DNA of 12,592 nucleotides from Candidatus Nomurabacteria bacterium (GTDB taxonomy: Bacteria; Patescibacteriota; Minisyncoccia; Phycocordibacterales; UBA2100): assembly GCA_943359705.1 (NCBI GenBank), contig CALRIB010000020.1:1-12592 (forward strand). The letters run 5' to 3'. Below the pieces are notes generated by a model. That model saw only the letters and a program-made list of their open reading frames with translations. It was not told where the DNA came from and did no database searches. The first letter of the stretch is position 1. Each line of letters begins with the position of its first letter. Below are positions 1 to 6,520 of the stretch, piece by piece. A program made the translations under genes and the position numbers.

Positions 1-379
1 TGGCTCGTCATCAACAACCGTAGAACAAATTACCGCCGCACGGACGGATGGCGAGATACCGGTCGTCTACACGCACTGGGGAGTGGAGTACGCCACGACT
101 TCATTTTCTTATTCGCGCGAATTAGCACATAGTTTTATCGACGCGGGCGCGGAAATCGTCATCGGCTCGCACCCGCACGTTGTCGAGGAGAGTGAGCGAT
201 ACAAGGGCAAGTACATCTATTACTCACTCGGCAATTTCATTTTCGACCAATACTGGAATGAGGACGTACGCACCGGTCTCTTGCTGGTCGTCACGTTCAA
301 CGGACACGGAGTCGCTGCCTTGCGAGAGATACCGATTCATCTCGAACGCGACCGCCGTACTTGCCCGCTCGGCGCGTAA
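1..379 (+). CDS. CapA/PGA_cap family protein, 3' end only
   Basis: The C-terminal 125 residues of a protein whose start lies left of the window; the reading frame begins at base 2 and ends at TAA 377-379. The visible motifs fit the CapA family (bacterial capsule / poly-gamma-glutamate synthesis protein, calcineurin-like metallophosphatase fold): THWGVEY at bases 71-91, an 'LAHSFIDAGAEIVIGSHPHVV' type block at about 124-186, and YYSLGNFIFDQYW at about 218-256. The His and Glu of HWGxE and the two His of GSHPH are expected metal-site residues of this fold. Known members are needed for poly-gamma-glutamate anchoring or export in Bacillus, but many homologues have no assigned substrate, so the role here is open. 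No signal peptide can be judged because the N-terminus is missing. The family assignment is strong; the function is only inferred. Confidence 0.88.
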   Translation, partial: GSSSTTVEQITAARTDGEIPVVYTHWGVEYATTSFSYSRELAHSFIDAGAEIVIGSHPHVVEESERYKGKYIYYSLGNFIFDQYWNEDVRTGLLLVVTFNGHGVAALREIPIHLERDRRTCPLGA

Positions 380-420
380 CGGCTGTGCACAGGACTCGCC
401 GTGGAGGCGCGGGAGCGCGG

Positions 421-426
421 TACAAT
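421..426 (+). promoter_or_regulatory. candidate -10 box for the Ala-rich exported protein
   Basis: TACAAT matches five of six positions of the bacterial -10 consensus and lies 31 nt before the ATG at 458, in the gap after the CapA-like gene. No good -35 hexamer is visible 16-18 nt upstream. A GC-rich self-complementary stretch (CGCG-GGAG-CGCG, 409-419 region) sits immediately before it. Confidence 0.35.
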
Positions 427-457
427 TTTAGTATTAGGGGATAACACACGTATCAGT

Positions 458-928
458 ATGATAAGAGAATGGCTTGTTGGTGCTGCCACGGGAGCGATGA
501 TGTTGTTCGGTGCTTCGTCGACATCCGACCATCGGCCGCTTCCTCCAAAGGGAGAAAAGCCCCACGACTCTGCAGCAATTAAGGGTTCGGTAGATATCGC
601 CTGCGTTGCCGCCGCCGTAGCCGCGCGCGAGCAATCCCTGAGCGGCGGGATGACGACTTTCACGACCGACGCCAACGCCGCGTACAGCGCACGCGCTTCC
701 GCTCTCGCGAGCGCGTACGCACAAACGGGTAATGAGGCAGTCAAAAAGGCAGTCCGCACCGCGTGGAGCACGTTCAGCGCGAGTCTCAAGGTCGCGCGCC
801 AAAATTGGAATAGCGCACAGCGAACCGCATGGTCACATTTCAAAACTGCTGCAAAAGCCTGCCGCGGCGGCGAGGCCGTGTCCGATTCCGGCAACGCGTC
901 TGCCGACGCGAGTCTTGGGCAGCAATAG
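458..928 (+). CDS. small exported Ala-rich protein with two conserved-looking Cys
   Basis: A 156-residue protein from ATG 458; the frame stays open back to a GTG at 401, but starting at 458 puts a signal-like segment at the very N-terminus (residues 4-19, with a hydrophobic core and small residues following). The mature part is Ala/Thr/Ser rich and probably helical. It has an internal repeat: RTAWSTF (100-106) and RTAWSHF (122-128), 22 residues apart, with a weaker related block near 66-88. Two cysteines, C49 and C135, bracket the repeat region and could form a disulfide outside the membrane. From memory, similar proteins with Cys, Trp and Phe repeats occur in Parcubacteria, but none has a function I can name. 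It is followed directly by a strong terminator. Gene reality is well supported by start, context and terminator; function is unknown. Confidence 0.7.
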   Translation: MIREWLVGAATGAMMLFGASSTSDHRPLPPKGEKPHDSAAIKGSVDIACVAAAVAAREQSLSGGMTTFTTDANAAYSARASALASAYAQTGNEAVKKAVRTAWSTFSASLKVARQNWNSAQRTAWSHFKTAAKACRGGEAVSDSGNASADASLGQQ

Positions 929-957
929 ATTGAGAAAAGGGGAGGAATAGGTATGAT

Positions 958-1004
958 AAGTGCGCGCCATGGCCTGCCTGCCGGTAGGCAGGCGCGCACT
1001 TTTT
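958..1004 (+). terminator. intrinsic terminator with nested repeat hairpin
   Basis: The outer arms AAGTGCGCG (958-966) and CGCGCACTT (993-1001) pair perfectly over 9 bp and are followed by T residues (1000-1004). Inside the loop lies a CCATGG spacer and a second perfect hairpin, the palindromic repeat at 972-993. Placed 29 nt after the stop of the Ala-rich protein gene and 34 nt before tRNA-Gln, it fits a transcription terminator for the former. Confidence 0.75.
972..993. repeat. dispersed palindromic repeat, copy 1
   Basis: Arms GCCTGCCT (972-979) and AGGCAGGC (986-993) pair perfectly around the loop GCCGGT. A near-identical copy occurs at 10573-10595. Two copies of the same 22-23 nt palindrome in 12.6 kb, one in a non-coding loop and one in a coding frame, suggest a dispersed genomic element. 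I recall similar palindromes as common in Parcubacteria genomes. Confidence 0.75.
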
Positions 1005-1037
1005 CAGCAAGGGAATGCCGATGGTTGTGCTTAGTGT

Positions 1038-1108
1038 TGCCAGATCGTCTAATGGTAGGACTTCTCCCTCTGGAGGAGAGTATCTTGGTTCGAATCCAAG
1101 TCTGGCAA
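1038..1108 (+). tRNA. tRNA-Gln (anticodon CUG)
   Basis: A complete cloverleaf can be drawn by hand. Acceptor arms TGCCAGA (1038-1044) and TCTGGCA (1101-1107); D stem GTCT/GGAC with loop AATGGTA; anticodon stem TCTCC/GGAGA with loop CTCTGGA, giving anticodon CTG at 1070-1072; a short 4-nt variable region; T stem CTTGG/CCAAG with loop TTCGAAT; discriminator A1108. The U1-A72 pair is typical of bacterial tRNA-Gln. The 3' CCA is not encoded, so it would be added by a nucleotidyltransferase. CUG decodes only CAG; a UUG isoacceptor would be expected elsewhere. Confidence 0.95.
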
Positions 1109-1141
1109 CAGTGAGCGCAACAAGTGGTAAGATTTGTGCAC

Positions 1142-1738
1142 ATGCAGAAATTTTTCTTGGGTGCCGTTTTAATCCTAGTTGTAGGCGGTGGTGCTTATCT
1201 CGTGTTTTCGAAGGCCTTTGCGCCGCAATCATCAACGACTTCACCGCTTGCTTCAGATTGGCGCACATATGACGGGGGCACGTGGACCATCCAATACCCG
1301 AAGTCTCTGACCCCTGTCAACAAAACGGCGAATCATCCAAGCTTGCCGACCCTCATCTCGTTTGAAGGTTTGAAAAATGGAGATTTTATTGGCGTTCATC
1401 CCGACACTCTCACGGGGGGCGCTATTGGTAAAGCGATTCTCCAACGCGACCCCGGTCGCTCAGACGTATTGAGCACGCTTCTCAAAATCCAAGAAGAGTC
1501 GGGAGGAGACGGAATCAGAATTGTTTCATCTGGAAAAATCAACCTGAATAATCTTGCCGCAGCGCAGTTCATATATACCGACACCTCTGATCCAAGTCAC
1601 CCAAGTTACATAATTTCTACGACACTCAATAAAGGCGACGACTTGCCCCTCATAAGTTACATTACAACCTCAACGCAACCCGACCCGGAAACTCAACAAA
1701 TTTATAACGCGATGCTATTAACATTCAGTTTTAAGTAG
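1142..1738 (+). CDS. membrane-anchored extracytoplasmic protein, PsbP-like fold possible
   Basis: A 198-residue protein from ATG 1142 to TAG 1736-1738. A GTG at 1124 would add six residues in frame but is less likely, because the ATG places the membrane segment directly at the N-terminus (MQKFFLGAVLILVVGGGAYL, residues 1-20) and TGGTAAGAT at 1125-1133 looks like an extended -10 box rather than coding sequence. The rest is predicted to lie outside the cell. The opening 'W-T-I-Q-Y-P-K' strand (about residue 45-51) and the closing 'MLLTFSFK' strand resemble the PsbP/Mog1-like domains often found in small surface-anchored bacterial proteins; this is a fold guess by pattern, without catalytic motifs. 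It has no cysteines in the mature part and is not a lipoprotein by sequence. It follows tRNA-Gln by 33 nt. Function unknown. Confidence 0.75.
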   Translation: MQKFFLGAVLILVVGGGAYLVFSKAFAPQSSTTSPLASDWRTYDGGTWTIQYPKSLTPVNKTANHPSLPTLISFEGLKNGDFIGVHPDTLTGGAIGKAILQRDPGRSDVLSTLLKIQEESGGDGIRIVSSGKINLNNLAAAQFIYTDTSDPSHPSYIISTTLNKGDDLPLISYITTSTQPDPETQQIYNAMLLTFSFK

Positions 1739-1813
1739 CATAAAAGATTTCAATTCTTGATATCCTTGTCTCTAAATAACAGTTCGGAACTTGTGTAAGC
1801 GCAACAGTCAAGC

Positions 1814-2140
1814 ATGTCAACACAAAAAGAAACGATAGATTTTATTCTTGAGCAGCTGGGAAATGGCAAGCGGTTTTCGGCGCGGGCGATGTTTGGGGAG
1901 TATGCTCTCTATGCTGACGGCAAAGTCGTGGCTCTCGTTTGTGATGATTTGCTCTATGTAAAGATATCGCCGGCGAGTGTGCAGCTTGAAAGCTTGTGCG
2001 AGAAAGATTCTCCGTATCCCGGAGCAAAGCCGCACTATATGATTGAAGAAGACCAACTTTCCAAAATGGAGGAGTTGCCGACAATTTTATTGAATATTGC
2101 AAAATCTCTTCCCGCGAAGAAAAAGAAAGCAAGACTCTAA
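1814..2140 (+). CDS. TfoX N-terminal domain protein
   Basis: A 108-residue protein covering one TfoX_N domain: the FSARAMFGEYALYADGK block (residues 21-37) followed by VALVCDDLLYVK (39-50) is the family hallmark, and the later PYPGAKPHYMIEED segment agrees. In gamma-proteobacteria TfoX/Sxy is a regulator of competence genes and has a second, C-terminal domain; this protein ends after the first domain, as many stand-alone homologues do, and their role is not settled. The tail is strongly basic (KKKKAR at 102-107), which could bind nucleic acid. It is convergent with the histidine kinase gene, only 14 nt between stops, and its lysine codons double as the T-tract of the kinase terminator on the opposite strand. 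A role in DNA uptake is possible but only inferred. Confidence 0.88.
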   Translation: MSTQKETIDFILEQLGNGKRFSARAMFGEYALYADGKVVALVCDDLLYVKISPASVQLESLCEKDSPYPGAKPHYMIEEDQLSKMEELPTILLNIAKSLPAKKKKARL

Positions 2141-2150
2141 AAGAGTCTTG
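2116..2150 (-). terminator. terminator of the histidine kinase gene, overlapping the TfoX 3' end
   Basis: The arms CAAGACTC (2130-2137) and GAGTCTTG (2143-2150) pair perfectly around the loop TAAAA, which contains the TfoX stop codon. Read on the minus strand the hairpin is followed by CTTTCTTTTTCTTC (2129-2116), a good U-rich tract, and it starts 5 nt after the kinase stop. On the plus strand no T-run follows, so it should work mainly for the minus-strand gene. Confidence 0.7.
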
Positions 2151-2154
2151 ATAC

Positions 2155-3846
2155 CTACGCCACAGGCGCAGGCAAAAGCTGTCTGAACACATCGCTCAAA
2201 TCTTTGATGCCGACCGGTTTGGTGAGATGCGCGGAGAATCCCGCGTCGAGCGCTTTTTGTTTATCTTCGCGAAGCCCGTAGCCGGTGAGCGCCACGACCG
2301 GCGGAGGAGGGACGCCGCGACCATGCAGGGCGAGTATGACTTCGTAACCGTCCATGTGCGGCATACCGATGTCGAGTAAGATGATGTCGAAATCTGCGAG
2401 ATTCTTCTGCGCCAAGGCTGCTTCGCCTGAGTAAACGGCTTCCGCATGGCTTCCGAGCTTATTGAGGAGCTTCACGAGAGAATTTGCCGCTTCTTCGTTG
2501 TCGTCCACGACCAACACGCGCTTCGGCATACCTTCTGCGGTTCTGTGTGAGCCTGTCTCGGGCGCGAAACTGAGAATATTGGTGATGGGGAGTCTGACGA
2601 TAAATTCGCTTCCTTTGCCTTGTCCGTCGCTCCGGGCTTTGATGGTGCCTTTGTGCAGTTCCACGATTTTTTGCACGAGTGAGAGTCCGATGCCGAGTCC
2701 GCTGGAATTTCTCGTATCGCGCCCTTGATAATAAATCTCAAAGATATTCGGAAGATCATCGGGGTGAATGCCTTCGCCGTTGTCACGTATTTTAATGACT
2801 GCGTACCCCGCCTCTTTCGAAAGATTGACCCAAATCGAGCCGCCCGAGGGAGTGAATTTTGCGGCGTTGTTCATCAGGTTGGTGATGGCCTGTTCGAGTC
2901 GTGTATCGTCGGCCCATACGGGGAGGAGCGTCGAGGGATAGGTGAAATGGAGCGTGATATCGGATGCGCGCAAAAGCGCGTCGCTTGCTTTCAGCGAGCG
3001 TTCGACGAGTTTGCGCAGCTCGAGCGTGTGGGGGACGATCTCTATCTTCGCCTGCGTGAAGCGCGTGACGTCGAGCAAGTCTCCGAGGAGTTTGGCCAGA
3101 TGGTCGAACTGGTACTCGATGTTATCGAGCTCTTCGCGCACGTTGGTCGTGGTCTCGCTCAGCTTGAGTAGCTCGAGCGCGCTTTTGATGGGGGCTAGCG
3201 GATTGCGAAGCTCGTGCGAGAGACTTGCGAGAAAGAGGTCTTTGGCCTTGTCACGTTTGGATATTTCGTCGGAGAGGCGGCCGTTGTCGAGAATCACGCC
3301 GAGGTCGTTGGAGAACTCTTTGAAGAATTCAAGGTCGTCGCGTGTGTACACGCGACCGGAGTCCGCGTATCCGAGCGAGAGTGCGCCGAGCGTGTTGCCG
3401 AGCGCGCAAATAGGAATGATCATGAGCGATTTGAGGCCGAGGCTTTGCATCGCCTTGAGGTGTTCAGGGGAGCGTGCGCCTTGTCGTATCGTCTCATCGG
3501 TCACGACGGGGACGAATTGCGCCTCGCCCGTCCTGATGGCGGTGTATAGGTCGGCGGAATTTTTCTCGGTCGTGGGGAATCGCTTCTCGAACTCAAAGAG
3601 GTAATCGGTCATCTTCTGGTCTCGATGAATGACCGCGATGCGCTCGAGGCCGCCCTGCTCATTCAAGACGTCGATGGCGCACCAATCGGCGAGCGAGGGG
3701 ACGGTCAGCTTGGCTTTTTCGAGGAGCCAGGTGCGAAAATCGATTTTTGTTGAAAGAATCTTTGCCGATTCCAACATGAAACGGAGTTTGTCTTCGCGGG
3801 ACGTGATGCTCGAGACATCGGCGACGTCGAGTGGAGGTGCATTCAC
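2155..3846 (-). CDS. soluble hybrid histidine kinase (GAF-HisKA-HATPase-REC)
   Basis: A 563-residue sensor kinase with its own receiver. A GAF-like sensor domain covers about residues 20-190. HisKA: SHELRNPL at 210-217, with H211 the phospho-accepting His. HATPase: N box NLMNNAAKFT at 323-332, G1 box DNGEGI at 355-360, F369 and G2 box GLGIGL at 383-388. Receiver: acidic pair D448/D449, phospho-accepting D492 in LLDIGMPHMDG, T521 and K543, so all catalytic positions are present. No membrane segment is visible; it should sense a cytoplasmic signal. There is no Hpt or DNA-binding output domain, and no partner regulator gene is adjacent, so phosphate must flow to an unlinked protein or be read out by protein contact. 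Start is GTG 3846: upstream frame is closed by TAG and the next Met is residue 24. An extended -10 box lies just upstream. Confidence 0.93.
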   Translation of the reverse strand: MNAPPLDVADVSSITSREDKLRFMLESAKILSTKIDFRTWLLEKAKLTVPSLADWCAIDVLNEQGGLERIAVIHRDQKMTDYLFEFEKRFPTTEKNSADLYTAIRTGEAQFVPVVTDETIRQGARSPEHLKAMQSLGLKSLMIIPICALGNTLGALSLGYADSGRVYTRDDLEFFKEFSNDLGVILDNGRLSDEISKRDKAKDLFLASLSHELRNPLAPIKSALELLKLSETTTNVREELDNIEYQFDHLAKLLGDLLDVTRFTQAKIEIVPHTLELRKLVERSLKASDALLRASDITLHFTYPSTLLPVWADDTRLEQAITNLMNNAAKFTPSGGSIWVNLSKEAGYAVIKIRDNGEGIHPDDLPNIFEIYYQGRDTRNSSGLGIGLSLVQKIVELHKGTIKARSDGQGKGSEFIVRLPITNILSFAPETGSHRTAEGMPKRVLVVDDNEEAANSLVKLLNKLGSHAEAVYSGEAALAQKNLADFDIILLDIGMPHMDGYEVILALHGRGVPPPPVVALTGYGLREDKQKALDAGFSAHLTKPVGIKDLSDVFRQLLPAPVA

Positions 3847-3863
3847 TGGTTCATTTGTACCGC

Positions 3864-3872
3864 ACTATAGCA
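3864..3872 (-). promoter_or_regulatory. extended -10 promoter box of the histidine kinase gene
   Basis: On the minus strand TGC-TATAGT reads as an extended -10 element (TGn followed by five matches to TATAAT). Transcription would start near 3857, leaving only about 11 nt before the GTG at 3846. In that leader a three-codon frame (ATG AAC CAG TGA, 3854-3843) ends by overlapping the GTG start as GTGA. Confidence 0.55.
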
Positions 3873-3944
3873 CCTATTGATGAGGGGAGGATGAAGATTG
3901 AGCCGAGCGCGATATGTTTTTGCGATGCGTGATAGGATGCGCGC

Positions 3945-4928
3945 ATGTTGATAGACGACGTGACAGTGCGATTTGAGGCGGGGCATGGCGGCAAGGGCGC
4001 TGTGGCTTTCAACAAAGTGAAGCTTGCACTGGGGCCTACGGGAGCCGACGGCGGACAGGGCGCCAGTATTTATCTGGAAGGTATCGCCGATGTCGGTGCA
4101 CTCTCACATTTTGCTGCGCGAAAAGTAATTACCGCCGAGAACGGCAAGGACGGTCGCGGACAGTTTATCGACGGTCGCGGGGGCAACGACCTCGTCCTCA
4201 AAGTGCCGACCGGTACGCGGCTCACCAATGTTGATACCAAATATACCCGCGAAATCACACAGGTGGGGGAGCGATTGCTCATTGCGGGCGGCGGCATAGG
4301 CGGAAGAGGAAACTTCAAATTTCGCTCATCTACCAATACCTCGCCAAAGGAATCTGAAGAAGGGAAGCCGGGCGACGTGGGCACGTATCATCTGGAGCTC
4401 CTTCTTATTGCCGACGTGGGGTTGGTGGGCTTGCCGAATGCGGGTAAGTCGAGCTTGTTGAACGAACTCACGCGCGCCAACAGCAAAGTGGCGCATTACG
4501 CCTTCACGACTCTCGAGCCGCACCTCGGCGCCTACTACTCGCTCATCATCGCCGACATTCCCGGCCTCATCGAAGGCGCATCTGACGGCAAAGGTCTCGG
4601 CGTCAAGTTCTTGAAACACGTCGAACGCACCAAAACACTTTTTCATCTTGTCTCCGCCGAATCCGACGACCCGGTGCGCGACTACAAAGTGGTGCGTAAG
4701 GAACTCGAAGCCTACGACCCGGCGCTCGGCAAAAAGTCCGAGCATGTCTTCCTGACCAAAAGCGATGCGGTGGAGCCGGCAGCACTCAAGAAACTCCTCG
4801 CGGCGCTCAAGAAGGCCGGTGTTAAAGCGCAGCCGCTTTCGATTCTCGTCCCCGAAAGCCTGGAGGAAGTGAAAAAGATACTGAACGGCATCCAGGATGA
4901 AAAGTTGGCTCACCCACGGTCGGCGTGA
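3945..4928 (+). CDS. obg: GTPase Obg/CgtA
   Basis: A 327-residue Obg, a conserved GTPase involved in late assembly of the large ribosomal subunit and stress control. The Gly-rich Obg fold spans about residues 1-158, with the usual 'AGHGGKGAVAF' opening and 'AGGGIGGRGN' and 'FRSSTN' blocks. The G domain follows: G1 GLPNAGKSS (162-170), switch I with FTTLEPHLG (187-195), G3 DIPGLIEGA (204-212), G4 as TKSD (271-274) in place of the usual NKxD, and a weak G5 around SIL (299-301). There is no C-terminal OCT domain, as in many short bacterial Obg proteins. It is divergent from the kinase gene; ATG 3945 lies just after GATAGGAT, a possible -10 box (3931-3938), implying an almost leaderless mRNA. The next gene starts 16 nt after its stop. 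Confidence 0.96.
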   Translation: MLIDDVTVRFEAGHGGKGAVAFNKVKLALGPTGADGGQGASIYLEGIADVGALSHFAARKVITAENGKDGRGQFIDGRGGNDLVLKVPTGTRLTNVDTKYTREITQVGERLLIAGGGIGGRGNFKFRSSTNTSPKESEEGKPGDVGTYHLELLLIADVGLVGLPNAGKSSLLNELTRANSKVAHYAFTTLEPHLGAYYSLIIADIPGLIEGASDGKGLGVKFLKHVERTKTLFHLVSAESDDPVRDYKVVRKELEAYDPALGKKSEHVFLTKSDAVEPAALKKLLAALKKAGVKAQPLSILVPESLEEVKKILNGIQDEKLAHPRSA

Positions 4929-4944
4929 TATTCTCCTTCGTACT

Positions 4945-6516
4945 ATGTCAGGACTTCGGGGCAGAATAACCGCACTGGTGGCGCGCCTTGGCGGCGCGAA
5001 GCTCGTTGCCGCAGGAGCCGTCGTGGTGGTGGCCGTAGCGTGGTACGGGCTCTCGGGCTCAGGCGGTACCAAGGAACAACTCCTCACGGTGCAGCCGGGA
5101 GAATTTATCCGGCAAGTTTCCGTCTCCGGCAAAGTCATCGCCGCAGAAGATGTGGACCTCGGATTCTCGCAAAGCGGTCGCATCTCGCGCGTGTACGTGA
5201 AGGTGGGTGACCGCGTGGGAGCCGGCGCGACATTGGCGGAAATTGAGAACGGCGATTTGCGCGCGGCGGTCTTGCAGAAAGAGGCGGCGCTCGAAACCCA
5301 GCAAGCCAAACTCGCTTCGCTCAAGTCGGGCACGAGACCGGAGGAAATCGCGGTCGCGCAGTCTACCGTAGACAGCGACACGGCGGCGCTCGACCAAGCC
5401 ACCCATGCACTCCTAAACGCAATTCAATCGGCCTACAATTCCTCCGACGATGCCGTTCACAACAAGCTCGACCAATTCATTAACAATCCGAGCACATTTA
5501 GTGCGAAAGTGAATTTTCCGGTGGCCGATTCACAAGTCGCACTTTCGCTCGAGACCGCGCGTCCGCTTATGGAGAAGACACTCAGCGATTGGCAAACCGG
5601 AGTCGGCTCACTTTCCGCGACACAGGATCTCTCTGCCGCAGTCACAACGGCCAACGCCAATCTCGCCGCGGCCGCATCGCTCCTCCGCCTCGGCTCAAAT
5701 GTCATTAAGAGCGCCATCACCACGCAGTCCTACCCGCAGGCGACCATCGATTCGTACGCCTCTGCGGTCGCAACCGGCCGCACCAATCTCGACGCCCAAA
5801 CGACGGCGCTCACGAGTGCGGTGACCGCGCAAAAAAATGCCGCAGCGACGCTCGATAAAGACAAGAAAAATCTCGCGCTCAAACAGGCCGGCAACGTGCA
5901 GGCCGACGTGGACGCGCAGGCGGCGCAGGTAAAGGTGGCGGAAGCTGATCTCGCGAGCGCACAGGCGCAGCTCGCAAAGACCGTCATTCGCGCGCCGTTC
6001 GCCGGCATCGTTTCCACCATGGATTTGAAAGCAGGCGGCATTGCCTCGGCCAACGCTTCCGGCATCTCGCTCTCGAGCAGCGGCACCTACCAGATAGAGA
6101 GTTTCGTGCCCGAGGTCAACGTAGCGCTCGTTAGTGTCGGCGACACGGGTGATGCCACGCTCGACGCGTACGGTGCCGACCAGAAATTCCCGGTGCACAT
6201 TATTTCCATCGACCCGGCCGAGACCGTGCGTGACGGTGTCTCCACCTACCGCACCAAGCTCCAATTTGCGGGTATTGATGCGCGCATCCGCTCAGGGATG
6301 ACGGCCAACGTCGTCATCACCACCGACAAGCGCGAGGGCGTCATCAGCATCCCGCAAGGACTTGTGACGGAAAAAAACGGCGCGAAATATGTGCCGGTCA
6401 AAAACGGAGAGAACACGGAGCAGCGCGCCGTCACAACCGGCGTCATTTCCTCCTCGGGCAGCGTCGAGATAGTGAGCGGACTGCGCGCCGGAGACGCCGT
6501 CGTCGTATCCCCGTAG
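4945..6516 (+). CDS. efflux periplasmic/extracytoplasmic adaptor subunit (HlyD/MacA family)
   Basis: A 523-residue membrane-fusion-type adaptor from ATG 4945; an in-frame ATG at 4897 would add 16 residues but lies inside obg, before a -10-like TATTCT at 4931-4936. One membrane anchor (about 18-34), then the first lipoyl half (about 57-100, GKVIAAEDVDLGFSQSGRI... VYVKVGDRV), a long Ala/Gln-rich coiled-coil region (about 105-345), the second lipoyl half (TVIRAPFAGIVSTMD, 346-360), a beta-barrel region (380-462) and a membrane-proximal domain ending at 523. The coiled region of some 240 residues is longer than in minimal MacA proteins and contains a less regular middle part (about 165-215). It is the first gene of a three-gene export operon with permease and ATPase following at 4-nt gaps. 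In a cell lacking an outer membrane it would act on the outer face with the permease, as YknX does in Bacillus. Substrate unknown. Confidence 0.92.
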   Translation: MSGLRGRITALVARLGGAKLVAAGAVVVVAVAWYGLSGSGGTKEQLLTVQPGEFIRQVSVSGKVIAAEDVDLGFSQSGRISRVYVKVGDRVGAGATLAEIENGDLRAAVLQKEAALETQQAKLASLKSGTRPEEIAVAQSTVDSDTAALDQATHALLNAIQSAYNSSDDAVHNKLDQFINNPSTFSAKVNFPVADSQVALSLETARPLMEKTLSDWQTGVGSLSATQDLSAAVTTANANLAAAASLLRLGSNVIKSAITTQSYPQATIDSYASAVATGRTNLDAQTTALTSAVTAQKNAAATLDKDKKNLALKQAGNVQADVDAQAAQVKVAEADLASAQAQLAKTVIRAPFAGIVSTMDLKAGGIASANASGISLSSSGTYQIESFVPEVNVALVSVGDTGDATLDAYGADQKFPVHIISIDPAETVRDGVSTYRTKLQFAGIDARIRSGMTANVVITTDKREGVISIPQGLVTEKNGAKYVPVKNGENTEQRAVTTGVISSSGSVEIVSGLRAGDAVVVSP

Positions 6517-6520
6517 CACA

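Noticed and set aside
953..1100. A possible small frame from ATG 953 after GGGGAGGAATAG
   Set aside because: The purine-rich stretch resembles a ribosome-binding site, but the frame runs through the terminator hairpin into the tRNA, so coding is implausible.
337..1143. Minus-strand open frame of 268 codons over the Ala-rich protein gene and the tRNA
   Set aside because: It runs through tRNA-Gln and the terminator in antisense and includes the translated palindrome; no domain is visible.
4326..5402. Long open frame on the minus strand across the obg end and the adaptor start
   Set aside because: It lies antisense to two well-identified genes, has a low-complexity Arg/Ser/Ala composition and shows no domain; open antisense frames are expected in GC-rich coding sequence.
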